In this document: positions 1-11,669 of the stretch, in pieces | How the letters are laid out: each line of letters starts with the position of its first letter | How positions within the stretch are numbered: the first letter of the stretch is position 1 | NCBI RefSeq assembly: GCF_000230715.2 | Contig: NC_019792.1 | Span: 1,178,001-1,242,000, forward strand | Reading direction: 5' to 3' | Length of the DNA: 64,000 bases | Source: Natronobacterium gregoryi SP2 | GTDB lineage: Archaea; Halobacteriota; Halobacteria; Halobacteriales; Natrialbaceae | Notes under the pieces: model-generated | Databases searched by the model: none | What the model was told of the DNA's origin: nothing | Seen by the model: only the letters and a program-made list of their open reading frames with translations | Position numbers and translations under genes: made by a program

Positions 1-1331
1 AAGAACTGCTGTATCCACAGGAAGCGCGACTTCGAAACATCACCTACTCCGCGCCGGTCTTCATGGAGATGTCGATCGTCAAAGGCGAAGAAGGCGACCA
101 GCGGGTCGTCGACTCGACGGAGACGAAGATCGGTCGAATGCCGATCATGGTCGGCTCCGACAAGTGTAACATCGCCGGTTTCTCCGACGAGGAACTGATC
201 GAGATCGGTGAAGACCCTGCAGACCCTGGCGGCTACTTCATCGTCAACGGCTCCGAGCGCGTGTTGATGACCAGCGAGGACCTCGCGCCGAACAAGATTC
301 TCGCGGAGTACGATACCAAGTACGGCGACGAGATTCAGGTCGCAAAGACCTTCTCGCAGCGCCGTGGCTACCGCGCGCTCGTACTCTGTGAGCGGACCCG
401 CGACGGTCTGCTCGAGGTGTCGTTCCCGTCGGTCTCCGGTTCGATCAACTTCGTCACCCTCGTGCGTGCGCTGGGTCTCGAAAGCGACGAAGAGATCGTT
501 CACAAGGTCTCGAACGACCCCGAGGTCGTCAAGTACATGCTCGAGAACCTGGAGGAAGCGGACGTCCAGACCGAACAGGAGGCGATCGAGGAGCTGGGCA
601 AGCGTGTCGCCTCCGGCCAGGGGAAAAACTACCAGCTCAAGCGAGCGAACTACGTCATCGATCGGTACCTTCTGCCACACCTCCACGAGGACGGGGTCGA
701 CGAGGAAGACGTCCGGATCAACAAGGCCCACTACCTCTGTCGGATGGCCGAGGCCTGTTTCGAACTTGCCCTCGGCCGACGCGAGGCCGACGACAAGGAC
801 CACTACGCCAACAAGCGTCTGAAGGTCAGCGGCGATCTGATGAAAGACCTGTTCCGGACCGCACTGAACAAGCTGGCCCGGGACGTCAAGTACCAACTCG
901 AGCGAGCCAACATGCGAAACCGCACCCTCTCGGTGTCGACAGTCGTCCGGTCTGACGTTCTGACCGAGCGACTCGAGCACCCGATCGCGACGGGTAACTG
1001 GGTCGGTGGCCGTTCCGGCGTGAGCCAGCTGGTCGACCGCACCGACTTCATGGGCGTCCTCTCGCACCTGCGACGGCTGCGGAGCCCGCTGTCGCGCAGC
1101 CAGCCGCACTTCGAGGCACGGGACCTGCATGCGACCCAGTGGGGTCGTATCTGTCCCTCCGAGACCCCGGAGGGGCCAAACTGTGGCCTGGTGAAGAACT
1201 TCGCACAGGCGATGGAGCTGTCCCAGAACATCGAAGACGAACAGGCGCTCAAGCGAGAACTCGCCTCGATGGGTGTCGAGGGCATTCCGGGTATCGAAGG
1301 GATCGAACGATCGACGCCGGCAGACGACTAA
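1..1331 (+). CDS. rpoB2: DNA-directed RNA polymerase subunit B'' (5' partial)
   Basis: N-terminal half of the split archaeal beta-like subunit of RNA polymerase, which forms the lobe/protrusion side of the DNA cleft. The reading frame is open from base 3 (ELLYPQEARLRNITY...), so the true start lies outside the window; the Met at 63 is internal. About 440 residues are visible, and by comparison with haloarchaeal B'' roughly 80 N-terminal residues are missing. The C-terminus has the conserved region WGRICPSETPEGPNCGL, which in unsplit beta subunits leads into the part carried here by B'. The stop is 3 bases before the rpoB' start, so the two are co-transcribed. Confidence 0.97.
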   Translation, partial: ELLYPQEARLRNITYSAPVFMEMSIVKGEEGDQRVVDSTETKIGRMPIMVGSDKCNIAGFSDEELIEIGEDPADPGGYFIVNGSERVLMTSEDLAPNKILAEYDTKYGDEIQVAKTFSQRRGYRALVLCERTRDGLLEVSFPSVSGSINFVTLVRALGLESDEEIVHKVSNDPEVVKYMLENLEEADVQTEQEAIEELGKRVASGQGKNYQLKRANYVIDRYLLPHLHEDGVDEEDVRINKAHYLCRMAEACFELALGRREADDKDHYANKRLKVSGDLMKDLFRTALNKLARDVKYQLERANMRNRTLSVSTVVRSDVLTERLEHPIATGNWVGGRSGVSQLVDRTDFMGVLSHLRRLRSPLSRSQPHFEARDLHATQWGRICPSETPEGPNCGLVKNFAQAMELSQNIEDEQALKRELASMGVEGIPGIEGIERSTPADD

Positions 1332-1334
1332 ACA

Positions 1335-3164
1335 ATGAGCAGTCAACAACGCGAAGCCAAAGTCTACGTGAACGGGTCGCTGGTGGGAACACACCCCGAT
1401 CCGCACGAGCTAGCCGAACAGATCCGCGAAGCGCGACGTATCGGTGACGTCAGCGAGATGGTCAACGTCTCCGTCAAAGAGCGGACCCGCGAGGTAATCA
1501 TCAACGCCGACGCCGGCCGTGCACGACGACCGCTGCTGGTCGTCGAGGACGGCGAACCGCGCATCTCCGACGAGGAGATCGAAGCGCTCCGAGACGGTAG
1601 CCTCGAGTTCGAGGACCTCGTCGAGCACGGCTACGTGGAGTTCATCGACGCCGAGGAGGAAGAAGACATTCTCGTCGCCGTCGACGAGGACGACATCACG
1701 GAGAGCCACACTCACCTCGAGATCGACCCGCAGCTGATCTTCGGGATCGGTGCAGGGATGATCCCCTACCCCGAGCACAACGCCAGCCCGCGCATTACGA
1801 TGGGGGCAGGGATGATCAAGCAGTCGCTCGGCCTGCCGAGTGCGAACTACCGCATCCGTCCGGACACGCGCCAGCACCTGCTGCATTACCCGCAGCTGTC
1901 GATGGTCAAGACCCAGACGACCGAACAGATCGGCTTCGACGACCGGCCTGCGGCCCAGAACTTCGTCGTCGCCGTGATGAGCTACGAGGGATTCAACATC
2001 GAAGACGCGCTGGTGATGAACAAGGCAAGCGTCGAACGTGCCCTCGCCCGGTCGCATTTCTTCCGGACCTACGAGGGCGAGGAACGGCGCTACCCCGGCG
2101 GCCAGGAGGACCGCTTCGAGATCCCCTCCCAGGACGTCCGCGGGGCCCGCGGCGAAGAGGCGTACGCCCACCTCGACGAGGACGGACTCGTGAATCCGGA
2201 GACGAAAGTCGACGAGAACTCGGTCCTGCTGGGCAAGACTTCGCCGCCACGATTCCTCGAGGAGCCAGACGACATGGGCGGTCTCTCGCCCCAGAAGCGA
2301 CGCGAGACCTCGGTGACGATGCGGTCGGGAGAGAGCGGCGTCGTCGACACCGTCACGTTGATGGAAGGCGAAGACGGCTCGAAGCTCTCGAAGGTCTCGG
2401 TGCGTGACGAGCGGATTCCAGAACTCGGGGACAAGTTCGCCAGCCGCCACGGCCAGAAGGGGGTCGTCGGCCACCTCGCGCCACAGGAGGACATGCCCTT
2501 TACCGAAGACGGCGTCGTGCCCGACCTCGTGTTGAACCCACACGCCCTGCCGTCGCGGATGACCGTCGGACACATCTTGGAGATGATCGGCGGCAAACTC
2601 GGCGCGATGGAGGGCCGGCGGGTCGACGGGACGCCGTTTTTGGGCGAGGACGAGGAAGACCTCCGCGACGGACTCGAGGAGGCCGGGTTCGACGCTGCGG
2701 GCAAGGAGACGATGTACTCCGGTATCACGGGCGAAAAGGTCGAAGCCGAGATTTTCGTCGGGATCATTTTCTACCAGAAGCTGTATCACATGGTCTCGAA
2801 CAAGCTCCACGCCCGCTCGCGTGGTCCCGTGCAGGTGCTCACCCGGCAGCCGACCGAAGGTCGCGCCCGTGAGGGTGGGCTCCGTATCGGAGAGATGGAG
2901 CGGGACGTGTTCATCGGCCACGGTGCGGCGATGACGCTGAAAGAACGACTGCTGGACGAGTCCGACCGCGAGTACATCCCGATCTGTGGGCAGTGTGGGA
3001 TGAGCGCCGTCGAAAACGTCGAACAGCGCCGCGTCTACTGTCCGAACTGTGACGAGGAAACCGACATCCACGAGATCGAGATGAGCTATGCGTTCAAGCT
3101 CCTGCTCGACGAGATGAAGGCGCTTGGCATCGCACCGCGACTGGAACTGGAAGACGCCGTCTAA
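1335..3164 (+). CDS. rpoB1: DNA-directed RNA polymerase subunit B'
   Basis: C-terminal half of the split beta-like subunit (609 residues), carrying the hybrid-binding region and part of the active centre. Visible signatures include [14 protein letters not shown] near residues 363-376, [12 protein letters not shown] near 216-227, and a C-terminal zinc site (CGQCG, then CPNC) near residues 552-576. It starts 3 bases after rpoB'' and ends 8 bases before rpoA', typical of the euryarchaeal rpo operon. Length is normal and no intein is visible. Confidence 0.98.
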   Translation: MSSQQREAKVYVNGSLVGTHPDPHELAEQIREARRIGDVSEMVNVSVKERTREVIINADAGRARRPLLVVEDGEPRISDEEIEALRDGSLEFEDLVEHGYVEFIDAEEEEDILVAVDEDDITESHTHLEIDPQLIFGIGAGMIPYPEHNASPRITMGAGMIKQSLGLPSANYRIRPDTRQHLLHYPQLSMVKTQTTEQIGFDDRPAAQNFVVAVMSYEGFNIEDALVMNKASVERALARSHFFRTYEGEERRYPGGQEDRFEIPSQDVRGARGEEAYAHLDEDGLVNPETKVDENSVLLGKTSPPRFLEEPDDMGGLSPQKRRETSVTMRSGESGVVDTVTLMEGEDGSKLSKVSVRDERIPELGDKFASRHGQKGVVGHLAPQEDMPFTEDGVVPDLVLNPHALPSRMTVGHILEMIGGKLGAMEGRRVDGTPFLGEDEEDLRDGLEEAGFDAAGKETMYSGITGEKVEAEIFVGIIFYQKLYHMVSNKLHARSRGPVQVLTRQPTEGRAREGGLRIGEMERDVFIGHGAAMTLKERLLDESDREYIPICGQCGMSAVENVEQRRVYCPNCDEETDIHEIEMSYAFKLLLDEMKALGIAPRLELEDAV

Positions 3165-3172
3165 CGTCAACA

Positions 3173-6097
3173 ATGCGAAATACCACACCCAAAGACATCG
3201 GATCGATCAACTTCGGGCTCATGGAGCCCGAAGAGTACCGGGAGATGAGCGCGACGAAGATCATCACCGCGGACACCTACGACGACGACGGCTTCCCCAT
3301 CGACATGGGGCTGATGGACCCGCGACTCGGGGTCATCGACCCCGGTCTCGAGTGCAAGACCTGCGGGAAGCATTCGGGCTCGTGTAACGGTCACTTCGGC
3401 CACATCGAACTGGCCGCACCGGTGATCCACGTCGGTTTCACGAAGCTCATCCGGCGACTGCTCCGGGGCACCTGTCGGGAGTGTTCCCGGTTGCTGTTGA
3501 CCGAAGACGAGAGAGCGGAGTTCCACGGCCAGATCGACGAGGCACGGAAGCTCAGCCGCGATCTGAACGACGTCACCAAGGCGGCGATCCGCCAGGCACG
3601 CAAGAAAGATCGCTGTCCACACTGTGGCGAGATCCAGTACGACATCGACCACGAGAAGCCGACGACCTACTACGAGGTCCAGCAGGTCCTGACGAGCGAG
3701 TACTCTCAGCGTATCGCCGCCGCGATGCAGGGCATCGATGACGGCGAACAGATGTCGCCGGACGAACTCGCCGAGGAGACCGACATCGACCTCGGCCGGG
3801 TCAACGAGATTCTCTCGGGCTCGTTTCGGCCCCGCGAGAGCCAGCGCAAAGCCATCGAGAAGGCACTGGACATCGACCTCACCGAAGAGGACACGAACAA
3901 GCTGATGCCCTCGGACATCCGGGACTGGTTCGAGGCGATTCCGGACGAGGACATCGAAGTGCTCGGCATCGATCCCGACCGCTCGCGGCCGGAGTGGATG
4001 ATCCTGACCGTGCTTCCGGTGCCGCCTGTAACGGCGCGGCCGTCGATCACGCTCGACAACGGCCAGCGAAGCGAGGACGACCTCACCCACAAACTGGTCG
4101 ACATCATCCGGATCAATCAGCGGTTCATGGAGAACCGTGAGGCCGGTGCGCCGCAACTGATTATCGAGGACCTCTGGGAACTGCTACAGTACCACGTCAC
4201 CACGTTCATGGACAACGAGATTTCGGGCACGCCGCCGGCCCGTCACCGCTCCGGCCGGCCGCTGAAGACGCTCTCCCAGCGCCTGAAAGGTAAGGAAGGT
4301 CGTTTCCGTGGCTCGCTCTCGGGCAAACGCGTCAACTTCTCTGCCCGGACCGTCATCTCACCGGACCCGACCCTCTCTCTCAACGAGGTCGGCGTCCCCG
4401 ATCGCGTAGCCAAAGAGATGACCCAGACGATGAACGTCACCGAGCGAAATCTCGAGAAGGCTCGCCGGTTCGTCTCCAACGGCCCCGAGGGCCATCCCGG
4501 CGCGAACTACGTCCGACGGCCCGACGGTCGCCGGCTGAAGGTGACCGAGAAGAACTGCGAACAGCTCGCGGAGAAGGTCAAAGCCGGCTGGGAAGTCAAC
4601 CGACACCTCATCGACGGTGACATCGTCATCTTCAACCGGCAGCCGTCGCTACACCGGATGTCGATCATGGCCCACGAGGTCGTGGTCATGCCGTACAAGA
4701 CGTTCCGGCTGAACACCGTCGTCTGTCCGCCGTACAACGCCGACTTCGACGGTGACGAGATGAACATGCACGCCCTCCAGAACGAGGAGGCTCGCGCCGA
4801 GGCGCGCGTGCTCATGCGCGTGCAAGAACAGATTCTTAGTCCGCGGTTCGGTGAGAACATCATCGGCGCGATTCAGGACCACATCAGCGGGATGTTCCTG
4901 TTGACCCACAACAACCCGCAGTTCAACGAGACCCAGGCGCTAGACCTGCTGCGAGCGACCCGAATCGACGAACTGCCGGAACCGAGCGGGGTCGACGACG
5001 AAGGGAAACCGTTCTGGACCGGTCACGACGTCTTCTCGGAACTACTGCCCGACGATCTGAACCTCGAGTTTACCGGCACCGTCGGCGAAAAAGTCGTCAT
5101 CGAGGACGGACAGTTGATAGAGGGGACGATCGCCGAGGACGAGGTCGGCGAGTTCGGCGGCGAGATCGTCGACACGATCACGAAGATCTACGGCAAGACG
5201 CGCGCTCGGATCTTCATCAACGAGGTCTCGACGCTGGCGATGCGGTCGATCATGCACTTTGGGTTCTCGATCGGTATCGACGACGAGACCATTCCCGAGG
5301 AGGCCCAGGCTCGCATCGACGAGACGATTGACGACGCCTACGACCGGGTCGAGGAACTCATCGAAGCGTACGAACGCGGCGAACTCGAGAGTCTGCCGGG
5401 GCGAACGGTCGACGAAACACTCGAGATGAAGATCATGCAGACGCTCTCGCGTGCGCGTGACAACGCCGGGAACATCGCGGACGAACACTTCACCGACGAC
5501 AACCCGGCGGTCGTCATGGCTGAATCCGGTGCCCGTGGGTCGATGCTGAACCTGACTCAGATGGCCGGCTGTGTCGGCCAGCAGGCAGTTCGCGGCGAGC
5601 GTATCAACCGCGGATACGAGAACCGAACTCTGAGCCATTACGCGGAGAACGACCTCTCGGCGGAGGCACACGGCTTCGTCGAAAACTCCTACACCAGCGG
5701 GCTGACCCCGCGGGAGTTTTTCTTCCACGCGATGGGTGGCCGCGAGGGGCTGGTCGACACTGCAGTCCGGACTTCCAAGTCCGGGTATCTGCAGCGGCGA
5801 CTGATCAACGCGCTGTCCGAACTCGAGGCCCAGTACGACGGGACGGTTCGAGACACCTCGGATACGATCGTCCAGTTCGAGTTCGGCGAGGACGGTACCT
5901 CGCCGGTCAAAGTGTCCTCGGGCGAGGACAACGAGATCGACGTCGGCCAGATCGCCGATCGCGTCCTCGACTCCGAATTCGACTCCACGGAGGAAAAACA
6001 GGAGTTCCTCGGCTCGAAGCCACGACCGACGAACCTCTCGGAACATGCGGACGATCGTCTCTCCGTCGATGGACCGGAGGTGACGTCCGATGACTGA
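3173..6097 (+). CDS. rpoA1: DNA-directed RNA polymerase subunit A'
   Basis: N-terminal part of the largest subunit (974 residues), containing the clamp and catalytic Mg-binding loop. Zinc-binding cysteines occur near residue 61 ([11 protein letters not shown]), 101 (CRECS) and 148 (CPHCG). The catalytic motif [12 protein letters not shown] lies near residues 522-533, with the three aspartates that hold Mg2+. Start ATG at 3173 follows rpoB' by 8 bases. The 3' end overlaps rpoA'' by 8 bases, suggesting translational coupling. No intein is seen. Confidence 0.98.
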   Translation: MRNTTPKDIGSINFGLMEPEEYREMSATKIITADTYDDDGFPIDMGLMDPRLGVIDPGLECKTCGKHSGSCNGHFGHIELAAPVIHVGFTKLIRRLLRGTCRECSRLLLTEDERAEFHGQIDEARKLSRDLNDVTKAAIRQARKKDRCPHCGEIQYDIDHEKPTTYYEVQQVLTSEYSQRIAAAMQGIDDGEQMSPDELAEETDIDLGRVNEILSGSFRPRESQRKAIEKALDIDLTEEDTNKLMPSDIRDWFEAIPDEDIEVLGIDPDRSRPEWMILTVLPVPPVTARPSITLDNGQRSEDDLTHKLVDIIRINQRFMENREAGAPQLIIEDLWELLQYHVTTFMDNEISGTPPARHRSGRPLKTLSQRLKGKEGRFRGSLSGKRVNFSARTVISPDPTLSLNEVGVPDRVAKEMTQTMNVTERNLEKARRFVSNGPEGHPGANYVRRPDGRRLKVTEKNCEQLAEKVKAGWEVNRHLIDGDIVIFNRQPSLHRMSIMAHEVVVMPYKTFRLNTVVCPPYNADFDGDEMNMHALQNEEARAEARVLMRVQEQILSPRFGENIIGAIQDHISGMFLLTHNNPQFNETQALDLLRATRIDELPEPSGVDDEGKPFWTGHDVFSELLPDDLNLEFTGTVGEKVVIEDGQLIEGTIAEDEVGEFGGEIVDTITKIYGKTRARIFINEVSTLAMRSIMHFGFSIGIDDETIPEEAQARIDETIDDAYDRVEELIEAYERGELESLPGRTVDETLEMKIMQTLSRARDNAGNIADEHFTDDNPAVVMAESGARGSMLNLTQMAGCVGQQAVRGERINRGYENRTLSHYAENDLSAEAHGFVENSYTSGLTPREFFFHAMGGREGLVDTAVRTSKSGYLQRRLINALSELEAQYDGTVRDTSDTIVQFEFGEDGTSPVKVSSGEDNEIDVGQIADRVLDSEFDSTEEKQEFLGSKPRPTNLSEHADDRLSVDGPEVTSDD

Positions 6098-7295
6098 GAT
6101 CACGTACGACGTCTCCGACGACACGATTGCGGTCGTCGAGGACGCCGATCTCCCCCGTAGACTCAAGAACGAGGTCTACGCCGAACTCGAGAGTCGTGAG
6201 GACGCGACCGTCGAGGATGCCGACGAACTCGCGAAGGCGGTCGAGACGCGTTACGTCGACACTCGCGTCGAGCCGCTCGATCCCGTCGGCACCGTCTCGG
6301 CCCAGTCGATCGGGGAGCCGGGAACGCAGCTGACGATGAACACGTTCCACTACGCGGGGGTCGCAGAGATCGACGTGACCCAGGGGCTGCCCCGACTGAT
6401 CGAACTGGTCGACGCCCGGAAGACTCCGGACACGCCGATGATGACGGTCCACCTGGAAGACGAGTATGCAACCGAGCGCGAGCGAGCCCACGAAGTCGTC
6501 TGGAACATCGAGGCGACGAAGATCCTCGCGTTGGGTGATGTCTCGACGAACGTCGCGGACATGCGCGTCCAGATTTCGCTGAACGAGGATACGCTCGAGG
6601 AGCGGATGATCGAGCCCGAGGAGGTCGCCGAGATTATCGAAGACAGCCTCGGCGTGGACACGGTCCAGCAGGGGACCCAGATCCAGTTCGGTCCCGAGGA
6701 GCCGTCCTACCGGGATCTGCTGCAACTCGTCGAGGAACTGCGCGACATCACGTTCAAGGGAATCGAAGACATCAGCCGGGTCGTCATCCGCCGCGAAGAG
6801 ATGGACGACGGCAGCGAGGAGTTCGTCCTCTACACGGAGGGATCGGCCTTTGGCGACGTGCTCGAGATCGAGGGTGTTGACGCCTCTCGAACGACGTGTA
6901 ACAACATCCACGAGATCCATCGCAACCTCGGCATCGAGGCCGCCCGTGAGGCCATCATCGAGGAGACGAACAACACGCTGGCCGAGCAGGGCCTGGACGA
7001 CGTCAACGTCCGCCACTTGATGTTGGTCGCAGACATCATGACAAACCGTGGCGAGATCGAGTCGATCGGTCGCCACGGGATCTCGGGGTCGAAAGAGTCC
7101 GTCCTCGCGCGTGCTGCGTTCGAGGTGACGGTCAACCACTTGCTCAACGCCGCGATCCACGGCGAGATCGACGACCTCGATGGCGTCACCGAGAACGTCA
7201 TCGTCGGCAAGCCGATCAAGCTCGGAACGGGAGACGTGGATCTCCGGATGGGATCGATCGGTTCCGGCGGCGACGCCGGCAGTCAGGCCGATTGA
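6090..7295 (+). CDS. rpoA2: DNA-directed RNA polymerase subunit A''
   Basis: C-terminal part of the largest subunit (401 residues), completing the clamp, jaw and trigger-loop region. The conserved segment [19 protein letters not shown] lies near residues 70-88. A C-terminal cleft segment with [11 protein letters not shown]-like sequence ([19 protein letters not shown]) is near residues 325-345. It overlaps rpoA' by 8 bases and is followed after 3 bases by the nusA-like gene, so it belongs to the same transcription unit. Confidence 0.98.
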   Translation: MTEITYDVSDDTIAVVEDADLPRRLKNEVYAELESREDATVEDADELAKAVETRYVDTRVEPLDPVGTVSAQSIGEPGTQLTMNTFHYAGVAEIDVTQGLPRLIELVDARKTPDTPMMTVHLEDEYATERERAHEVVWNIEATKILALGDVSTNVADMRVQISLNEDTLEERMIEPEEVAEIIEDSLGVDTVQQGTQIQFGPEEPSYRDLLQLVEELRDITFKGIEDISRVVIRREEMDDGSEEFVLYTEGSAFGDVLEIEGVDASRTTCNNIHEIHRNLGIEAAREAIIEETNNTLAEQGLDDVNVRHLMLVADIMTNRGEIESIGRHGISGSKESVLARAAFEVTVNHLLNAAIHGEIDDLDGVTENVIVGKPIKLGTGDVDLRMGSIGSGGDAGSQAD

Positions 7296-7298
7296 TCG

Positions 7299-7727
7299 AT
7301 GGGCATCACGCTCGACGACGACACCCGCCAGTACCTGGCCACGTTCGAGGACGTGACGGGTGTAAACGGCCGGGATTGCATCGTCACTGGCGAGCGCGAG
7401 AGCCGTCTGCTGATCGTCGTCGAAACCGATCGCATCGGTGAGGCGATCGGCCCCGGGGGTCGAACTGTCACCCGGTTCGAGAAGCAGATCGACATGCCGG
7501 TACGGCTCGTCGAAGGCGCTGACGACCCCGAGGAGTTCGTCGCGAACGCGCTTGCGCCCGCAGCGGTGTACAACGTTACGATCAGCGAAAACGACGATAC
7601 GGTCGCTTACGTCGAGGTTGCCCGGGAAGACCGCGGCGTCGCGATCGGCTCGAGCGGTCGGCGAATCGACGCGGCCCGGCGACTCGCCGAGCGTCACTTC
7701 GGGATCGACGACGTGCAGTTGATATAG
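7299..7727 (+). CDS. nusA: NusA-like transcription factor
   Basis: Small archaeal NusA homologue of 142 residues made of two KH RNA-binding domains, without the S1 and acidic domains of bacterial NusA. KH GxxG-type loops are visible as GPGGRT near residue 49 and GSSGRR near residue 108. It lies 3 bases behind rpoA'' at the position normal for haloarchaea. In most relatives rpsL follows directly, but here a chemotaxis gene pair and a repeat array intervene. Role in elongation or termination is inferred from the family. Confidence 0.93.
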   Translation: MGITLDDDTRQYLATFEDVTGVNGRDCIVTGERESRLLIVVETDRIGEAIGPGGRTVTRFEKQIDMPVRLVEGADDPEEFVANALAPAAVYNVTISENDDTVAYVEVAREDRGVAIGSSGRRIDAARRLAERHFGIDDVQLI

Positions 7728-8004
7728 GGTCGTCGGTTGGCGGCTCGATTCGACTTCTCTCTCGATGTCGCTGTGACGACGGCACGGATCGACCGAACGG
7801 TACCAGCCAACTCTAATTTTGAATAGCTTTGCCCAAGAGCTATCTCGGCCCCAAATTGAAATCTAAATCGGACAATAATAATACATACGTGGTAGAAGTG
7901 GCCAAAATAGTGAAGTGTGGTTGTTCTCATTTTTCGTAGAGGGCAAATATGCACCACGTTGTCAGAGGACATGTCAAACAGTTCCGCCTGGGGGCGATCA
8001 AACT
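7728..8004. promoter_or_regulatory. Intergenic region with AT-rich promoter-like stretch
   Basis: This 277-base gap separates the RNA polymerase operon from the binding-protein/transducer pair. Bases 7810-7900 are clearly AT-richer than the surroundings (for example AATTTTGAATAG and AATAATAATACATAC), so an archaeal promoter for the downstream lipoprotein gene is likely here. No single TATA box can be chosen with confidence, and no gene is visible. Confidence 0.4.
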
Positions 8005-9255
8005 ATGAAGGGGAATCGCCGTCGATACCTCGCTGCAGTCGCCGGAGCGACGCTTTCCGTTTCGGCTGGCTGTCTCACCGGAGACGACACGAACGGTCGG
8101 GAAGAAAGTCGGTCACCGCTTGCTGAACGGACGCTGCGGTACGGAAGCGTCCTTCCGATGTCCGGGGGACTCGAGCAGGTCGGCCAAACGATATTGAACA
8201 GTGCAGCGCTGCCGAAGATCGAACTCGAGGAGGCGTCGCTTTCCGTCGACGTCGAACACGAGGCGGTCGATTCGGAAACGTCGCCGAGCCAGGGGGTCGA
8301 GGCGGCGAGGCAGTTGATCGACGACGGGGTCCCCGTAATCGTCGGGGCAGCAGCCTCCGATGTCACCTTACAGATGGTCCAGCGGGCGACGATTCCGGCG
8401 TCCGTCGTCTCCTGTTCGCCGGCGAGTTCGACGCCGACGCTGTCGATCGTGAACGACCGGGGCTACTCGTTTCGGACGGCTCCGAGTGACTCGCTGCAGG
8501 CGGTCGTCGCGGCCGAACTCGCCGCCGACGAACACGGCGCGGAGACTGCGGCGACGCTGTACGCGATGGGAGATTACGGCCGACAGCTTTCGGGTGCGTT
8601 TTCGGCTTCGTTCGGCGGGGTGATCCAAAACCAGGTGTCGTTCGATCCGGCTGCCGAGCGCTACGCCGAGGTGCTTTCGACCGCGCTGGCGGACGGCCCA
8701 GACGTGCTCTTTCTAATCGGGTACCCCGAAAGCGGTATTCCGTTGCTCGAGACGTATTACGACGAGTTCGCCGGCGACGAAACGGTGTTCGTCAGCGACG
8801 GGCTGCAAAACGAGGCCGTGGCGGCCGAACTCGGGGATCGGCTGACCGCTTACGGTGTGGCACCGAACTCGAGCGGCCCCGGACAGTCGGCGTTCCGGTC
8901 GCGGTATCGAGAGGAGTATGGGGTCGAGCCGGGGCTGTTCGCTGCGAACAGTTACGACGCCGCGGCCACGAGCCTGTTGGCGAACGCTGTGGCGGGTGCA
9001 AACGACGGTCAAGCGATTGCCGGGCGGATGCGCGACGTGACGACCGGCGATGGAACCGAAGTGTTGCCGGGTGACCTCGCCGACGGGATCGAACTCGCGG
9101 GGGCAGGTGAGCCAGTTCGATACCGGGGCGCGTCCGGGGAGATCGAGTTCGACGAGAACGGCGACGGTGGGTCGGTCGAGTACGAGTATTTCACCTTCAG
9201 CGGTGGGGAAATCGAAGTCGTGGACGAACTGACGCCGACGGGGGTGTCCTCGTGA
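8005..9255 (+). CDS. Branched-chain amino-acid type substrate-binding lipoprotein (BasB-like)
   Basis: Periplasmic-binding-fold protein of the Leu/Ile/Val family, 416 residues, anchored outside the membrane. The N-terminus has a twin-arginine stretch (NRRRYL), a hydrophobic segment and a lipobox ending at Cys23 (VSAGC), so it is probably a Tat-exported lipoprotein. ATG 8005 is chosen because the signal peptide begins there; the longer frame from 7915 adds an unrelated leader. No permease or ATPase gene adjoins. Instead the stop overlaps the next gene, a transducer, by four bases. This matches the BasB-BasT or CosB-CosT arrangement of Halobacterium, in which a binding protein feeds a chemotaxis receptor. 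The ligand is not known. Confidence 0.85.
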   Translation: MKGNRRRYLAAVAGATLSVSAGCLTGDDTNGREESRSPLAERTLRYGSVLPMSGGLEQVGQTILNSAALPKIELEEASLSVDVEHEAVDSETSPSQGVEAARQLIDDGVPVIVGAAASDVTLQMVQRATIPASVVSCSPASSTPTLSIVNDRGYSFRTAPSDSLQAVVAAELAADEHGAETAATLYAMGDYGRQLSGAFSASFGGVIQNQVSFDPAAERYAEVLSTALADGPDVLFLIGYPESGIPLLETYYDEFAGDETVFVSDGLQNEAVAAELGDRLTAYGVAPNSSGPGQSAFRSRYREEYGVEPGLFAANSYDAAATSLLANAVAGANDGQAIAGRMRDVTTGDGTEVLPGDLADGIELAGAGEPVRYRGASGEIEFDENGDGGSVEYEYFTFSGGEIEVVDELTPTGVSS

Positions 9256-11669
9256 GCGCCGCTGGCGACGAGACGGCCGCCGACTCGGGTTCGAATCCGG
9301 AGGCCGACAGGTCGATCACTCGGTTCGTCCCCGAGTTCGTTCGACGCAGTTATCGGACGAAGTTCGTCATCACGATTCTCGTCGTGGTGCTCGTCATCTC
9401 GCTGGTCGGCGCGATCGGATACGTCGACGCCGAACGGACGGTCGAATCCGACGCAGAACAGCAACTGACGGCGACGGTCGACATGCATGCCGACTCCATC
9501 GACGAGTGGACGATTTCGATGGCGGCACACACGCGGTCGGTGTCGTCGGGAGCGGCACTGGCCGGTAGCGACGCGGAGACAGCCGAAGCCTACGCCATCC
9601 AGGAACAGGCGAAACTTCCAGTCGACGTTCGCGACGTTCACGTCGTCGACACGAACGACGAACGCGTCCTGGCGAGTACGAACGGAGAACTACGGGGCGT
9701 ATCGGTCGACTCGGTCGACGAACCCTGGGCGGAGATCGAGCCGGGTGTCGACCTGACCGCGGCAAACGACGTCTGGCACTCGCCGACTGCCTACGCGGAC
9801 GACACGGTCGACGATCAGGTGATCTCCTTCGCCAGTCCGGTCGAAAACGACGAGGCACGGATCGCCGTCGTCGTCGGAACGATCGAGTACCGGGTCGACG
9901 GACTGCGTCAACTCCACGACGACCAGGAGACGATGATCGTCGACACCGACGGCAAGACCGTCCTCGCAAGCGACGAACTCGAGAGTGATCCCGACGAGGA
10001 GATCGTTGCGGATCTGGGAGCGACCCGCGACGGCACCGGGTTCGAACGCGACGATGCCGTCGTCACCGCCTACGCCGCGATGGGTGACAACGAGTGGGTC
10101 GCGGTGACTACCGTCCCTGCCGAACAGGCGTTTGCGGCGAGCAACGCCGTCGGCTGGACGCTGCTTTCGGTGATCGGCACCGGGCTCATCGTCTTACTGG
10201 CGGGCGGGGTCGTCCTCGCACGGCAGACCGTCACGCCACTCGAGGATCTCCGGAATCGTGCCCGGCGGATGGAAGAGGGTGATCGGTCGGTCGATCTGGA
10301 GACGGATCGTATCGACGAGGTCGGTCGCCTGTACCGTGCATTCGATGAGATGCGAACGTCGCTGAACGAGCAGATCACGGCCGCCGAAGCGGCGAAAACG
10401 GAGGCCGAGACGGCTCAGCGGGAAGCCGAGGAGGCACAATCCGACGCCGAAACCGCCCGTGAGGAAGCAGAGGCCGAACGCGAACGGATCGCGTCGATGA
10501 TGGGCGAACTCGAGCGGGTCGCCGGCCAGTACAGTGAGACCATGCAAGACGCTGCAAACGGCGATCTTACCGTTCGGGCGACTGTCGACACCGACAACGA
10601 GCAGATGCGCGAAATCGGTGAGGAGTTCAACGCGATGCTTGACGAACTCGAGGACGCCATCGGTGGACTCAAGCAGTTCGCGACGGATGTCGCTGCCGCG
10701 AGCGAACAGGTTACGGCCTCGAGCGAGGAGGTAAAGGCCGCGAGCGAACAGGTTTCCGAGTCGGTACAGGAGATATCAGACGTCGCCGATCGACAGAGCG
10801 ATCGGCTCGATACGATTCAGACGGAGATGTCCGACCTCTCGGCTAGCACCGAGGAGATTGCCTCGACGGCCAGCGAAGTCGCACAGGTCGCCGAACGGAC
10901 CGTCGACGCGAGCGAGCGCGGTGGTGAGGCAGCCCAAGACGCAATCGGCGAGATGAACGAGGTCGAGGCCGAAGCCGAGCGCGCGGTCGAGACGATTCGC
11001 TCGCTCGAGGCGGAGGTCGAGCGGATCGACGAGTTGGTCGATGCCATCGCCGACGTGGCCGACCAGACGAGCCTGCTCGCGCTCAATGCTTCGATCGAGG
11101 CTGCGGCCGCAGGCGAAGAGGGTGACGGCTTTGCAGTCGTCGCCGACGAGGTCAAGTCCCTCTCGAGTGACGCAAAGGAGGCGGCGACGGAGATCGAAGC
11201 GCGGATCGAGACGATCCGCGGTCGAACCGACAAATCGGTCGCCGTCGTCGAAGCGACGAGTGACAAGGTGAGGGAAGGAACCGAGGCCGTCGAGCCTGCC
11301 GTCGAAGCTCTCGAAGAGATCGGCGAGTACGCCGAGGAGACCAACGTCGGAGTGCAGGAGATCTCTGCGGCGACCAACGATCAGGCCGGCTCGGCCGAGG
11401 AGGTCGTAACCGCTGTCGACGAAATTGCGACCTCGAGCGAAGAGTCAGCCGCCGAGGCCGGTAACGTCTCCGCGGCGGCCGAGGAACAGACCGCGTCGCT
11501 GACCGAGGTGACCGAAAGCGTCAGCGGGCTCGCAGACCAGGCGGCGTTTCTCTCAGACCGCCTCGAGCAGTTCGAGACGGAACGCGAGTCGGAACTGGGT
11601 GGAACGTCGTCCGGCGTAGAAACGCAGCGCCGGTCGATCGACACCCTCGAGAAGCGTTCAGACGACTAG
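9252..11669 (+). CDS. Membrane-bound halobacterial transducer (BasT-like methyl-accepting protein)
   Basis: Methyl-accepting chemotaxis receptor of 805 residues. It has a TM helix near residues 37-57, an extracellular sensor domain of about 240 residues, a second TM near 297-320, a HAMP segment, a second HAMP-like repeat, and a long coiled-coil signalling domain with hairpin tip ADQTSLLALNASIEAA. A GTG start overlaps the upstream lipoprotein stop (GTGA), so the two are translationally coupled and probably act together. It would signal to CheA/CheW and the archaellum. The stop TAG lies inside the first ACTAGT of the repeat array that follows. Confidence 0.9.
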   Translation: MSAAGDETAADSGSNPEADRSITRFVPEFVRRSYRTKFVITILVVVLVISLVGAIGYVDAERTVESDAEQQLTATVDMHADSIDEWTISMAAHTRSVSSGAALAGSDAETAEAYAIQEQAKLPVDVRDVHVVDTNDERVLASTNGELRGVSVDSVDEPWAEIEPGVDLTAANDVWHSPTAYADDTVDDQVISFASPVENDEARIAVVVGTIEYRVDGLRQLHDDQETMIVDTDGKTVLASDELESDPDEEIVADLGATRDGTGFERDDAVVTAYAAMGDNEWVAVTTVPAEQAFAASNAVGWTLLSVIGTGLIVLLAGGVVLARQTVTPLEDLRNRARRMEEGDRSVDLETDRIDEVGRLYRAFDEMRTSLNEQITAAEAAKTEAETAQREAEEAQSDAETAREEAEAERERIASMMGELERVAGQYSETMQDAANGDLTVRATVDTDNEQMREIGEEFNAMLDELEDAIGGLKQFATDVAAASEQVTASSEEVKAASEQVSESVQEISDVADRQSDRLDTIQTEMSDLSASTEEIASTASEVAQVAERTVDASERGGEAAQDAIGEMNEVEAEAERAVETIRSLEAEVERIDELVDAIADVADQTSLLALNASIEAAAAGEEGDGFAVVADEVKSLSSDAKEAATEIEARIETIRGRTDKSVAVVEATSDKVREGTEAVEPAVEALEEIGEYAEETNVGVQEISAATNDQAGSAEEVVTAVDEIATSSEESAAEAGNVSAAAEEQTASLTEVTESVSGLADQAAFLSDRLEQFETERESELGGTSSGVETQRRSIDTLEKRSDD

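Noticed and set aside
1410-3188. 592-codon open frame antisense to rpoB'
   Set aside because: It mirrors rpoB' codon by codon, a known effect of GC-rich DNA with NNC/NNG codon bias; no family is recognisable and rpoB' is certain.
5907-7697. 596-codon open frame antisense to rpoA', rpoA'' and nusA-like genes
   Set aside because: Runs across three real genes on the other strand, with composition of a shadow frame.
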